Assembly: GCF_009467805.1 (NCBI RefSeq)
Contig: NZ_WIAY01000008.1
Coordinates: forward strand, 1 to 64,000
DNA: 64,000 bases
Direction of reading: 5' to 3'
Origin: Stenotrophomonas nematodicola
GTDB lineage: Bacteria > Pseudomonadota > Gammaproteobacteria > Xanthomonadales > Xanthomonadaceae
The position numbers and the translations under genes are program-made. Every line of letters starts with the position of its first letter. The stretch's first letter is position 1. Positions 54,901 to 63,061 of this stretch are shown in pieces. The notes under the pieces are model-generated. The model made no database searches. It saw nothing but the letters and a program-made list of their open reading frames with translations, and was not told the origin of the DNA.

Positions 54901-56663
54901 AGTGGGTCGGTCTGCTCGATGAGCAGGCCGCGGGTGTCGTAGTGCTGCTGCCAGGTGTTGCCCTCCGGATCGGTGACGGCGAGCAGCTGGTCCTGGTCAT
55001 CGAACTGCTGCTGCAGCGTGGTTCCATCCGCCCGCACCAGCACCACCAGGTTCCCGCGTTCGTCGTACTCGAAGCCGGTGCGCAGTCCCTCCGGGTCGGT
55101 CACCGCCACGGTGCGGCCAACATCGTCGTACTCGAAGATGGTCACGCCATCCAGCGGGTCGATCTCGCACAGCGGCAGGCGGTTGTCGTCGAACTTGACC
55201 AGCGATACGTGGCCCAGCGAGTCGGTGATGCGGGTTTCGCGCAGCAGCGCGTCGTAGTCGAAGTGGTAGTCGTACAGGCCACCGTCGCCCCAGGAATGCA
55301 CGACACGCCAGTGTGCGTCGAAGGCGTAGTAGAAGGACAGGCCGACGCGGTCGGTGTGGCGCACCATGTGGTGCTGGGTGTAGCCGAAGGTGCGCGGGGC
55401 GCCCAGCGGGTCCACGGCGGCGATCAGGTCGCCGTCGGCGTAGCGGTAGCTCACCAGCGGGTGGTTGAGACCGGTGGCGGGATCGTGCAGCTGCAGGTCG
55501 TCGATCCGCCCGTGGCGCGCGGTGACGGCGATGTAGCGGCCCTGCTGGTCGTCCACGCCGCGTTCGACGATGCGCACCAGATGGCCGTCGCGGCGCTCGA
55601 AGCGCCAGAAGTTGCCGCAGCTGTCTTCGATGCGCTCGATCGGCAGGTGCTGCTCCTGCGGCAGCTGGGCCACGCCGGGCGCGGCAGCGCCGTCGAAGCG
55701 GTAGTGCAGGCCGCCCTTGAACCGCACGATCCACTGGCCCTGCTGCCGCCACAGGCGCGCGCCATCGACGAAGTCCAGGACCGCCACGTCGGCGCCGTCG
55801 CGGCGCGGCAGCTCGGGGAAGAAGGCCACCTGGTCCGGGCCGGACAGCCAGGCGCTGCCATCCGGGGCCAGTGCCAGCGCGATGTCGGCCGGGGTCTGCC
55901 AGCCAAAGCCACAGGCCCCGGGGCGCTGTGCGTGGCGCGAGGCGTAGACGCGCCGCCAGGCCAGCGGCAGGCGGCCGGGGATGCTGAAGTCGTCGTGGGT
56001 GACCGAAACACTGCCGTCGCGGATGTCCACCGGCTCGGCGCGCAGCACCTTGCACTTGAGCGTGCCCGAGGGCAGGTGCCCCCAACGGGCACGGCGCCAT
56101 TGCGCGAAGGCATCCATCTTCTTGCGGAAGAAATCGCTTTTGCGCAGCTTGCCGAGACCGGCAAAGGCGGCGCGGAAGGCCAGCGCGGTCCACGATACGG
56201 TGGGCGGGCCACCGATCTTGACGCTGGTGGGAATGGCCACGTTCAAGCCGGTGGGCAGCGACATCGCGCGCAGCGGCTTCTTCGGCTTCTTGGCCCGGAA
56301 CGGGTTGATCATGCCGGCCAGGTTGCAGTCCAGCACGGGCATGGCCAGGCGCGAGAACGGCTCGCCATCGGCCGACACGGTGCGGCTGCCCATGAAGATC
56401 TCCTCGCCGTCGAACTGCGGGCCCATCGGCGCGGCCAGCGGCGGGCCCCACACGCCCAGCGGGATGTGGATGTCCAGGCCACCGGTCCCGGCAGTGCCGC
56501 GGTGAACGCCGTTGACCTTGACCGTGGAGCCGATGAAGGGGATGTAGTCGAACGGGTCCAGCACCAGGCCGATGTGCGGGGTGGGCAGCGGGCACGGCGG
56601 CACCGCGTACATATGGATGTCGATGCCCAGCTGCGGATCGAAATGTTTGGCGGCGATGCTCAT
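51978..56663 (-). CDS. RHS-repeat polymorphic toxin with PAAR-like N-terminus and AHH-type nuclease tip
   Basis: This 1561-residue type VI effector has the order: PAAR-like domain (about 1-110, capping VgrG), DUF6531 (about 205-280), many YD/RHS repeats forming a shell (to about 1150), a linker that differs in composition, the autocleavage region DPIGL ... DPLGL, and a 129-residue C-terminal tip (1433-1561). The tip has GQAAGHIVAS (His1464), EINDAANGVPVDHP and HNKMHTRKFH, the layout of the AHH family of HNH/Endo VII-like nucleases, though the motif reads AGH rather than AHH. The tip would attack DNA or RNA in rival cells. From about 53,240 to the stop the GC content is visibly lower than in the shell. 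Confidence 0.88.
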   Translation of the reverse strand: MSIAAKHFDPQLGIDIHMYAVPPCPLPTPHIGLVLDPFDYIPFIGSTVKVNGVHRGTAGTGGLDIHIPLGVWGPPLAAPMGPQFDGEEIFMGSRTVSADGEPFSRLAMPVLDCNLAGMINPFRAKKPKKPLRAMSLPTGLNVAIPTSVKIGGPPTVSWTALAFRAAFAGLGKLRKSDFFRKKMDAFAQWRRARWGHLPSGTLKCKVLRAEPVDIRDGSVSVTHDDFSIPGRLPLAWRRVYASRHAQRPGACGFGWQTPADIALALAPDGSAWLSGPDQVAFFPELPRRDGADVAVLDFVDGARLWRQQGQWIVRFKGGLHYRFDGAAAPGVAQLPQEQHLPIERIEDSCGNFWRFERRDGHLVRIVERGVDDQQGRYIAVTARHGRIDDLQLHDPATGLNHPLVSYRYADGDLIAAVDPLGAPRTFGYTQHHMVRHTDRVGLSFYYAFDAHWRVVHSWGDGGLYDYHFDYDALLRETRITDSLGHVSLVKFDDNRLPLCEIDPLDGVTIFEYDDVGRTVAVTDPEGLRTGFEYDERGNLVVLVRADGTTLQQQFDDQDQLLAVTDPEGNTWQQHYDTRGLLIEQTDPLQAATRYTYDAYGLLQAQTSPRGAVTAVGYDRHGLVTSVLDPLGHQSRYQHDPLGRLLYQTDPLGQTTAYEYDAKGRLLGVQAPDSSGVRCEYDAEDQLITYLDEAGARTRLQYVGIGQIGKRVQADGHVVEYRYDTEEQLIGVVNQRGEHYLLNRDPLGRIVEEIDYWGQSRHYSYDAAGRLTTTVDPLGQRIVFATDKLGRITAKTLPDIRQPGRQVKETFQYDARGQLVDLRNAHRHVTRRFDPLGQLLEEIQDGFRVGYAYDEAGNRTQRQTSAGNAIAFAYDLCDQVSEIGINDEVPITLERDALGRTTREQLSPHLERRFDYDARNLLTAQTVLRDAAPLFDTRYDYDRTGNLTRRQDSAQGVDEYRYDAIGRLLAHTDPKGVLHPYYNDPAGDRLRTDIREVRMRKVAGGDDQAEVLWTREGTYQGVHYVFDRAGDMVRKGSPGGGDASDLELIWDANHRLAESRRDGKSTYYGYDPLGRRVFKRNPTETTWFFWDGDALLGEVKQANDAEDAAPVWVDNVASLIEVKRRQRRLEKLHEGVREYVYYPRSFVPLAMLERRGDSSAGTGSELESEPYYRVDTVGRDAQSPSVSLSSVVTTADGSGQRPERDSSPPGRLRSADYSANGLGTLGNLSLANQDAAIGLPVERAGQASLQPESAWGTRLGATGLGPDRTVASNPKDAVKPLGHQTPTTHRNPARPLSESGTAPDELVHTESDGRLLDVVHASTETLNGASNRFFLYQCDPNGCPNRIFTAQGRVAWVAPSEDTRDDGCDDELSCVRSLGQYHDVETGLVYNLARYFDRESSQFCSADPIGLSGGTNLYAYGLNYINWTDPLGLTGGRTTGENADILRRNMNREGRAVAPGQAAGHIVASTGSKGHWAAAADSRDILSAYDIEINDAANGVPVDHPRPHNKMHTRKFHMDVKARLTAVVDRMSAAGYGHRATRSALRRELRQIGREFTASCRG

Positions 56664-56681
56664 GGCGGCCCTCCGTGGCCT

Positions 56682-56810
56682 TTACAGCGCGCGCAGCAGC
56701 GCGCGCAGGAACGCCTTGACCTCGTCGCGGTACTCCACGCCGAGCCAGACCACGATGGCCATGCCCAGCAGCACAGCGACGGTCATCAGCAGGGTCTTGT
56801 TGGCATTCAT
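56682..56810 (-). CDS. 42-residue single-TM peptide between adaptor and RHS genes
   Basis: This is a short gene starting MNANKTLLMTVAVLLGM, with one hydrophobic helix (TLLMTVAVLLGMAIVVWLGV) followed by a charged amphipathic tail (EYRDEVKAFLRALLRAL). It overlaps the adaptor stop by 4 bases (ATGA) and lies 18 bases before the RHS start. That arrangement favours translation from the same transcript. I do not recognise the family. It could act in loading or membrane passage of the RHS effector; this is speculation. Confidence 0.6.
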   Translation of the reverse strand: MNANKTLLMTVAVLLGMAIVVWLGVEYRDEVKAFLRALLRAL

Positions 56811-58429
56811 GCGGCGACAACTCCGTTGGGTGCCGCAGCGGAAGCGACGGTGGGAGCATGCTGGGGATCCAGCAGCGGGGCGGGATCGGGCAGAGGCTGC
56901 ATGGCCGGCGGTTCGCTCCATACCGGGATGTCGTGGTCCAGCGGGTGCTGGATCGCCGGCAGACCGTTCCAGCCCGGGTCGAGGAAGTCGCGGCCGACCG
57001 CGACGATGCGGCGGAAGAACTCGTCGCCGCCCTGGATCAGGCGCTCGCGCTCACGCTGCACGCGGTGGAAGGTCTGCTCCAGCGCGCTGTGCAGCTGGGC
57101 CTGGATGACGTCCAGCGGCGGTCGCGCCGGCTGCGTGCCGAGGCGGGCGGCGGCATCCTCGGCCTGCCCGTGCAGCGCGGTGGTCTGTTCCAGGTAGGTG
57201 CGCGCGGTGTCCTGCAGCCGCTCGCAGCGGCGTGGGTCCTGCAGCTGCAGCAGGTCCCACAGGGCCTGCGGCAGGGTGGTGGCGTGGCGGTCCTGCGGCG
57301 AGAGCGGCGTGGCAATGCGGATGGCCTCCAGCAGCTGGGTGCGGGCTTCCTCGCGCTTGCCCTGCTGGAGCAGGCAGTAGCCGGCCATGCGCTGGCCTTC
57401 AAGCTGGAACATGGGGTGCGGAATGCTGGCCGCGGCCGTGGCGGCCTGCAGGTAGCCCTGCGTGGCCTGGCCCGGATTGTTGGCGGCGAGCCAGCAGCCG
57501 GCTTCGCCGAACCAGCTCTGCATCACCAGCTCCGGTGCGGCCGCGTGGCCCTGGCTGCGCGCGGTCTGGGCGGCGCTGCGTGCCTGGCGGTACGCGTTGA
57601 TCGCCTGCCCGTGGTCGCCGCCTTTGAGCCAGGCTCCAGCCACCATCATCTGCACGACCGCCTGCTGGTCCTGCCAGCCGTGGCGGTGGGCCAGCCCCAG
57701 CGCGCGCTCGGCACGGGCGGCCACCTGCTGCGGGCTGCCGCGCTCGAGCAGCAGCATCAGGTCGGCAAGCAGTTGGCGGTACAGCACCTCCGGGCCGGTG
57801 CCGGCGGACTGGGCTGCGGTGTCGCGGGCGATGGCGAACAGGTCCACCGGTGCCTCGATGCGCGCCGCCACGTGGGCATGGCGTTCCAGCAGGGGCTGCC
57901 AGCGCGGGTCTTCGTCGGTGTCCAGCAGCACCAGCCGCAGGCACTCGCCCGGCGCGGCGGCCAAGGCGGCGTCGATCCAGCGCGCGAGACCATCGCCGGG
58001 CACGCAGCGCTCCGGGTCGATCACCACGGCCAGCAGGCGCAGATGGCGTTGATGATGGGTGGCGAAGCTGTCCAGGACCTGCACCACGCCGTGCGCACTG
58101 TCCGGGTGCGCGTCGTGCGGGCCGCGCCAGCCCAGCGCGACACCCTGCGCGCGCAGTTCGTCCTGGCTGCCGAGGTAGCGTTCAAGCAGGCTCTGCTTCA
58201 CCTCGCGGCTGTAGGCGAAGCCGGTTTCAAACGCGGTATCCAGGCGCAGGAAATAGTCCGGCGTGTCGCGGCCTTCGTCGTGGCGCTGGGTCTCGAAGAA
58301 CGCGGCGAGCAGGCGGCTGGCGTTGGCCGGCACGCGCCACACCAGCAGGCGCCGGGTCGGATCGGCGCTGGCGTTGAGCCAGGCCTCGCCCAGGCGTTGG
58401 ATGGCGCGCAGCATGGGAGTGTCGTGCAT
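56807..58429 (-). CDS. T6SS effector adaptor-like TPR protein
   Basis: This 540-residue soluble protein lies between vgrG and the RHS gene. The first ~250 residues look globular (WLNASADPTRRLLVWRVPANASRLLAAFFETQ). The middle (about 250-440) is helical with TPR-like periodicity (KGGDHGQAINAYRQARSAA, NNPGQATQGYLQAAT, LQQGKREEARTQLLEAI). The C-terminal tail is Pro/Ala-rich. The position matches that of dedicated VgrG cargo adaptors and chaperones, but the sequence is not a recognised DUF4123 or DUF2169 adaptor. The start MHDTPMLRA follows GGAGGG. Confidence 0.7.
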   Translation of the reverse strand: MHDTPMLRAIQRLGEAWLNASADPTRRLLVWRVPANASRLLAAFFETQRHDEGRDTPDYFLRLDTAFETGFAYSREVKQSLLERYLGSQDELRAQGVALGWRGPHDAHPDSAHGVVQVLDSFATHHQRHLRLLAVVIDPERCVPGDGLARWIDAALAAAPGECLRLVLLDTDEDPRWQPLLERHAHVAARIEAPVDLFAIARDTAAQSAGTGPEVLYRQLLADLMLLLERGSPQQVAARAERALGLAHRHGWQDQQAVVQMMVAGAWLKGGDHGQAINAYRQARSAAQTARSQGHAAAPELVMQSWFGEAGCWLAANNPGQATQGYLQAATAAASIPHPMFQLEGQRMAGYCLLQQGKREEARTQLLEAIRIATPLSPQDRHATTLPQALWDLLQLQDPRRCERLQDTARTYLEQTTALHGQAEDAAARLGTQPARPPLDVIQAQLHSALEQTFHRVQRERERLIQGGDEFFRRIVAVGRDFLDPGWNGLPAIQHPLDHDIPVWSEPPAMQPLPDPAPLLDPQHAPTVASAAAPNGVVAA

Positions 58430-58451
58430 GGAAGTCCCTCCGTTGGACCGG

Positions 58452-60707
58452 TCAGCAGTTGAGCTTGATCTCGCTGCCGTTGACCGACACGCCGCCGCTG
58501 TTGATGACCACCTCCGAGCCGCCGGCGGAGATCCGGATCTCACCGTCGGTGACCTCGATGAAGGCACCGCCCACCGCTGCGGTCAGCTTGCTGGCCGAGC
58601 CGAGGGTCATGTCGCCGTTGGACAGCTGGCTGTGGGTACCGGTGACTTCATGATCGAAGGTGCCGTCCACTCCCACGGTGCGTGCGCCGATGTTGGTGTC
58701 CTCCACCGCGCCCTGCACACCGCGCTTGTCCAGGCCGGTGATGGTGGTCTCGCGCCCGGCCGCGTACTCCTGGGTGACCTTGCCGAGCACCTGGCGCAGC
58801 GAGGTGGCGGTGACGGTCTCCTTCCAGGTGCCGGTGCGCTGGCTGGTGTAGTTGCCGGTGAGGGTGGTACCGAAGTCGCCGGTGATGGTCTCGGTATAGC
58901 CGGCGGCGGCAATCGTCTTGGTCTGCCCGGCCTGGTAGGCCTCGGTGACTGCGCCGGTCACGTTGGTGGTGCGCGTGCCGGTCACGCCGAGGGTGTCGGT
59001 GCCGGTCACGGTGATGCCGCGGTTGGCGCCGACGCTGATGTCCTGGTTGGCGCCCACGCTCATGCTGTGGTTGACCGCCACGGCGGTGGACTTGTTGTTC
59101 TGGATGCTGGCGTTCTGGTCGTTGAGCACGGTGGTGACCATGTCGCGCTGTGCGCGCATGTTCAGCAGCTCGCCACCGGCGCTGTCGTGCATGGTGATCT
59201 CGTTCCAGCCGGCGCCCTTGACCGTCTTGGACTTCAGGCCGCTCACTTCCAGCCCGAACGGCGGCATGTTCTCTTCGTTGTAGACGCGGCCGGTGATGAT
59301 CGGCCGGTCCGGGTCGCCGTCGAGAAAGTCCACCACCACCTCCTGGCCCACGCGCGGCGGCGACACGCCGCCCATGTCGGCACCTGCCCAGGGGCTGGCG
59401 CTGCGGATCCAGCAGGAGCTGTTCTCCGCGCCGTTTTCGCGGCGGTCTTCCTTGCGGTCCCAGTGGAACTGCACCTTCACCCGGCCATAGGCATCGGCGT
59501 GCAGCTCTTCGCCGGGCGGGCCGACCACGGTGGCGGTCTGCGGGCCCGGCATGCGCGGCCACGGGGTCTGGCGCAGCGGGCGGTACGGAATCCGGCGGCG
59601 GAGCACCTCGGCCTCGACCGCGTGGCTGGGCGCTTCGGCGCTGCCGAAATCGCTGGCGAAGTTGTTGCGTCCCTCACGCTGCAGGCGCACCACGAAGAAC
59701 TGGCGGTCCTCGGCGCCACGGCCGATGAAGTCCGGCTGCTGCTCCAGGGAGAAGCAGCCACCGGCCTGCAGGCCGGCCACGTTGCCGGCGCACTCGAACA
59801 GCTTGGTCGGCCAGGCGGCCTCTTCGTTGCGCACGGCCGCCAGCGCCTCGCCGATGCGGCTGTCGGCAAAACGCGCGGCACCGTCGTAGCGGTACTGGGT
59901 GAATTCGGGCAGCGCGCCGCGCGGGGCTTCGTTGCCGCGCACCACCCGCAGCGGCGTGCTGGGCTGCTTGAAATCGAAACTGCTCAGCGACTGTGCCCCC
60001 GGGCCCACGCGGCGGCGCGCGCCCCAGCGATGCAGCCCGGTCTGCAGCTGCACGCCCTGGTCGGCACGGAAGTACACCGGCGCCGGTTCGCCCAGCGCCA
60101 CGCTCAGGGTGGAGTCGTCGCTGAGCACCAGGCTGTGGCCGTCGGCATCGTGGCGGACGCTGTAGTAGATGCCGGCGTCTTCAAGCAGGCGCGAGACGAA
60201 AGCGAAGTCCGATTCGTTGTACTGCACGCAGTACGCGAGCCTGGTCAGCCGCCCGGCATCGAGATCCAGATCGAAACGCGCCAGGTCCGGGTAGTCGGCG
60301 AACACCGCCTCCACGATCTGCAGTGCGGTCATGTCCTGGAAGATCCTGCAGTTGCTGGTGTAGTCCAGGAAGGCGAACCAGGGCGCGATCTCGGCGCGGT
60401 AGCAGGTGAACTGCGCTTCGCGGCCGACGCTGGCAAACTCGCGTACATAGCCATGCACGCTCTGGCCGTCGAACTCGTCACCCAACTGCAGGCGCAGTGG
60501 CTGGCCCACCAGTTGCTTGAGCTCGAGGCGCGGCTCGGTGGAGAGCAGCTCGATCTGGTAGGCGAACGGCTGGGAGACCTGTTCGCTGCCCTGGAAGCGT
60601 TTGACCAGGAACGTCTGCGGGTCCAGCACGGTGTCCACACGGATCAGGCGGTGGTCCTGCTGCAACCGCGTCAGGGCATGGAGGGGCGCGAGTGATTCGG
60701 CATGCAT
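58452..60707 (-). CDS. vgrG: Type VI secretion tip protein VgrG
   Basis: This needle-tip spike protein has 751 residues. The phage gp27/gp5-like body begins near residue 15 (LTRLQQDHRLIRVDTVLDPQTFLVKRFQGSE) and contains PWFAFLDYTSNCRIFQDMTALQIVEAVF. The gp5 OB-fold segment is marked by WIRSASPWAG and VSPPRVGQEVVVDFLDGDPDRPIITGRVYN. A long threonine/glycine beta-helix and a DUF2345-type C-terminus follow (SKLTAAVGGAFIEVTDGEIRISAGGSEVVI). The start MHAESLAPL was chosen. No T6SS structural genes are in the window, so this is an orphan VgrG island serving a system encoded elsewhere. Confidence 0.92.
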   Translation of the reverse strand: MHAESLAPLHALTRLQQDHRLIRVDTVLDPQTFLVKRFQGSEQVSQPFAYQIELLSTEPRLELKQLVGQPLRLQLGDEFDGQSVHGYVREFASVGREAQFTCYRAEIAPWFAFLDYTSNCRIFQDMTALQIVEAVFADYPDLARFDLDLDAGRLTRLAYCVQYNESDFAFVSRLLEDAGIYYSVRHDADGHSLVLSDDSTLSVALGEPAPVYFRADQGVQLQTGLHRWGARRRVGPGAQSLSSFDFKQPSTPLRVVRGNEAPRGALPEFTQYRYDGAARFADSRIGEALAAVRNEEAAWPTKLFECAGNVAGLQAGGCFSLEQQPDFIGRGAEDRQFFVVRLQREGRNNFASDFGSAEAPSHAVEAEVLRRRIPYRPLRQTPWPRMPGPQTATVVGPPGEELHADAYGRVKVQFHWDRKEDRRENGAENSSCWIRSASPWAGADMGGVSPPRVGQEVVVDFLDGDPDRPIITGRVYNEENMPPFGLEVSGLKSKTVKGAGWNEITMHDSAGGELLNMRAQRDMVTTVLNDQNASIQNNKSTAVAVNHSMSVGANQDISVGANRGITVTGTDTLGVTGTRTTNVTGAVTEAYQAGQTKTIAAAGYTETITGDFGTTLTGNYTSQRTGTWKETVTATSLRQVLGKVTQEYAAGRETTITGLDKRGVQGAVEDTNIGARTVGVDGTFDHEVTGTHSQLSNGDMTLGSASKLTAAVGGAFIEVTDGEIRISAGGSEVVINSGGVSVNGSEIKLNC

Positions 60708-60948
60708 CGGGCGTTCCTTCGTCCCATGATCGTCGAGACCCCGACTGTGCCATCGCACCATGACAGGTGCCAACTTTCTGACGCGAAGATGCGATTCATC
60801 CGATAAATGGCTTCAGCTTTGTGGAAGAAAATGCGGTTTTCATCACATTCTCCACGCGCCAATGGGCGCAGCGTGTCGACTTTCCGTGCCGTGGTTCGTC
60901 ATATCACCGAGGCGCCCATTTCCGGTGCGCCCCTTCCGGAGGTGTTCC

Positions 60949-61308
60949 ATGTCTTACATCGATGGTTTCGTCATTGCCGTCCCCACCGCAAACAAGGAAG
61001 CGTTCCTGGCCCATGCCCGCATGGGCGATGCGATCTGCATCGAGCATGGCGCCACCCGCGTGGTGGAGTGCTGGGGCGACGACGTGCCCCACGGCAAGCA
61101 GACCGACTTCTATCGCGCGGTGGAGGCCAAGGCCGATGAGACGGTGCTGTTCTCGTGGATCGAGTGGCCGGACAAGGCCACCCGCGATGCGGGCATGCAG
61201 AAGATGATGGAAGACCCGCGCATGGACCCGGCACACAATCCGATGCCGTTCGACGGCAAGCGGATGATCTACGGCGGTTTCGTGCCGGTGGTGGAACTGG
61301 GCAAGTAG
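60949..61308 (+). CDS. DUF1428 family protein
   Basis: This 119-residue cytoplasmic protein has the DUF1428 pattern: MSYIDGFVIAVPTANKEAF at the start, VVECWGDDVPHGKQTDF, and DPRMDPAHNPMPFDGKRMIYGGF near the end. The family forms small dimeric alpha/beta barrels related to ABM monooxygenases; its function is unknown. GGAGG lies just before the start. It is divergent from vgrG. Confidence 0.92.
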   Translation: MSYIDGFVIAVPTANKEAFLAHARMGDAICIEHGATRVVECWGDDVPHGKQTDFYRAVEAKADETVLFSWIEWPDKATRDAGMQKMMEDPRMDPAHNPMPFDGKRMIYGGFVPVVELGK

Positions 61309-61332
61309 GCGGCCCGGCGCAGGGCGTCGGGA

Positions 61333-62019
61333 TCAGCGTGGGGGGTCGGGCGCGTCGTCGAGGGCCTGCCCGCCGCCCATGCCCCCCATGCCGCTGCCAC
61401 CCATGCCGCCACCACCGTCTTTCGCACCGCCCTTGTCGGCCCCGTCGGCCTTGCCTTTGGCAGCGGCCGACGGACGCGCCGGTCCCTGCCGCGGGATCGC
61501 GACGCTGGCGGGAATCGGCGCCAGGTCGAGCGCACCACGGATGAAATCGCGCAGCGACACGACCAGTGCCGCCGTCGGCACTGCGCGCCCCTGCGCCAGT
61601 TCGGTGGCCGCGTGCGCGGCCAGGCGCACCTGTTCGTCGGTGCCGAGCAGAATGATGTCCGACAGTGCGGCCTCGACGGCATCGCGGATTCGCCGGGCGC
61701 GGTCGCTGCCGGCGGTAGCCACGGCGTCGGCCAGACGCAGCGCCGCATCGTCGGGGTGGTCCTCGTGCGGGGCATGGCGCAGGTCGCGCAGGTGGCGTGG
61801 GTCCACGTCCAGCGCGCCGGTAAAGGAGCCGCCCAAGGTCTTGTAGGCCGCGATCAGGGTGCGCAGACGTTCGTTGATCTGTCGGTTTTCGCGCTCGCGG
61901 CGCTGTTGCAGGGTCTGCATCACCAGCAGGCGGATACCCACGCCAATCAGAGTGATGACCGCCAGCCCGATCAGGGTGGACAGCATGGCCTGCCAGGAAC
62001 TGAAGTCGAGACCGCGCAT
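61333..62019 (-). CDS. Membrane-anchored hypothetical protein with Gly-rich tail
   Basis: This 228-residue protein has one N-terminal transmembrane helix (about 12-35, LSTLIGLAVITLIGVGIRLLV). A basic helical stretch (QQRRERENRQINERLRTLIAAYKTLGGSFTGAL) follows, then a soluble helical domain, and a disordered Lys/Gly/Met-rich C-terminus (KADGADKGGAKDGGGGMGG onwards). I recognise no named family. The start MRGLDFSSW was taken; an ATG 27 bases upstream is possible. It converges with the DUF1428 gene. Confidence 0.72.
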   Translation of the reverse strand: MRGLDFSSWQAMLSTLIGLAVITLIGVGIRLLVMQTLQQRRERENRQINERLRTLIAAYKTLGGSFTGALDVDPRHLRDLRHAPHEDHPDDAALRLADAVATAGSDRARRIRDAVEAALSDIILLGTDEQVRLAAHAATELAQGRAVPTAALVVSLRDFIRGALDLAPIPASVAIPRQGPARPSAAAKGKADGADKGGAKDGGGGMGGSGMGGMGGGQALDDAPDPPR

Positions 62020-62105
62020 GAACACTCCCTCGCTTGGGAGCCTCACCGTAGCAGGCGCCAGGTGAGTGCGGCATCGGCGGCGGGCGGCTGCCTGGCCGCC
62101 GCCAT

Positions 62106-62133
62106 GCCGCTCCCGCCCTCGGGCGGGAACGGC
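62106..62133 (-). terminator. Hairpin downstream of the H1-like gene
   Basis: An imperfect stem, GCCG-T-TCCCGCCC / GGGCGGGA-G-CGGC on the minus strand, lies 9 bases after the histone-like gene stop. It has no T-run. It probably stabilises the 3' end or marks termination. Confidence 0.45.
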
Positions 62134-62142
62134 ACGCAGGTC

Positions 62143-63051
62143 TTACTTGCGCGCGCGCTTGGCCGGGGCCTTGCGGGCCACGGTCTTGGCAGCGCCGGCA
62201 CGCTTGGCCGGGGCGGCCTTGCGGGCAGCGGTCTTCTTGGTCACGGCCTTCTTGGCGGTGGCGACCTTCTTGCCGACAACCTTCTTGGCGGCGGCGGTCT
62301 TCCTGCCGACAACCTTCTTGGCAGCGACGGTCTTCTTGCCGACGACCTTCTTGGCAGCCGCGGTCTTCTTGCCGACAACCTTCTTGGCAGCCGCGGTCTT
62401 CCTGCCGACAACCTTCTTGGCAGCCGTGGTCTTCTTGCCGACAACCTTCTTGGCAGCCGTGGTCTTCTTGGCGACGGCCTTCTTGGCGGTGGCGACCTTC
62501 CTGGTCACGGCCTTCTTGGCGGCGACAGTCTTCTTGCCAGCCACCTTCTTGGCGGTCGCGGACTTCTTGGCGACAGCCTTCTTGGCGGTGGCGACCTTCT
62601 TGGTCACGGTCTTCTTGGCAGCGGCGGCCTTCTTGGTCACAGCCTTCTTGGCGGTGGTGGCCTTCTTGCCGGCAGCCTTGGTGGTCTTGGTCACGGCCTT
62701 TTCAGCGGCGACCTTCTTCTTGGCGACCTGCTTCTTCAGCGCGGCGGCCTCGGCCTTGGCGTTGCTCTTGGCGGTTTCCAGCTTCTTCTTGGCGGAGGCC
62801 AGGGTCTTGCCGACCGACTTGGCCGCCTTGTCGGCCTTCTTGGCGACGGTCTTCTCGGCCTTCTTGACGGCCTTCTTGACCTTGGCGACCTGGGTGGTCG
62901 CGGCCTTGCGGGCGCGCTTGACGGTCTTCTTCACCGACGCCACGGCATCTTCAGCGGTGGTGGCGATGGTCTCGCCCACTTTGCCGGCCACTTCTTTCAC
63001 TTCTTCGACGCCCTGCGACAGGGTCGCGGTCACACCATTACCGTTGCTCAT
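62143..63051 (-). CDS. Histone H1-like Lys/Ala-rich DNA-binding protein (AlgP-like)
   Basis: This 302-residue, extremely basic protein has an N-terminal ~45 residues that are mildly acidic and mixed ([20 protein letters not shown], with amphipathic repeats). From there to the end it consists of Ala/Lys-rich repeats of the type AAKKVVGKK, about 11 residues each, ending in RARK. Such proteins condense DNA and include AlgP (AlgR3) of Pseudomonas and BphP-type bacterial H1 homologues. The repeat tract is 33-base tandem copies (about 62,262-62,650), so length polymorphism is likely. Confidence 0.82.
   Translation of the reverse strand: MSNGNGVTATLSQGVEEVKEVAGKVGETIATTAEDAVASVKKTVKRARKAATTQVAKVKKAVKKAEKTVAKKADKAAKSVGKTLASAKKKLETAKSNAKAEAAALKKQVAKKKVAAEKAVTKTTKAAGKKATTAKKAVTKKAAAAKKTVTKKVATAKKAVAKKSATAKKVAGKKTVAAKKAVTRKVATAKKAVAKKTTAAKKVVGKKTTAAKKVVGRKTAAAKKVVGKKTAAAKKVVGKKTVAAKKVVGRKTAAAKKVVGKKVATAKKAVTKKTAARKAAPAKRAGAAKTVARKAPAKRARK
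62262..62655. repeat. 33-base tandem repeat tract inside the H1-like gene
   Basis: Nearly identical 33-base units, coding for KKTxAAKKVVG-type blocks, run in tandem through the middle and 3' half of the gene. The units differ by a few substitutions. Such in-frame arrays expand and contract by slippage without breaking the frame. Confidence 0.75.
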
Positions 63052-63061
63052 GATTGCCTCC

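Noticed and set aside
53268..57197. 1309-residue plus-strand frame antisense to the RHS and adaptor genes
   Set aside because: It spans parts of three genes on the other strand, has no start context, and its composition is a mirror of YD repeats.
60708..60800. Sigma-54 promoter upstream of vgrG (two TGGCAC elements)
   Set aside because: The -12 half does not have GC at the required spacing in either case (GG or GT instead), so the elements are only near-misses.
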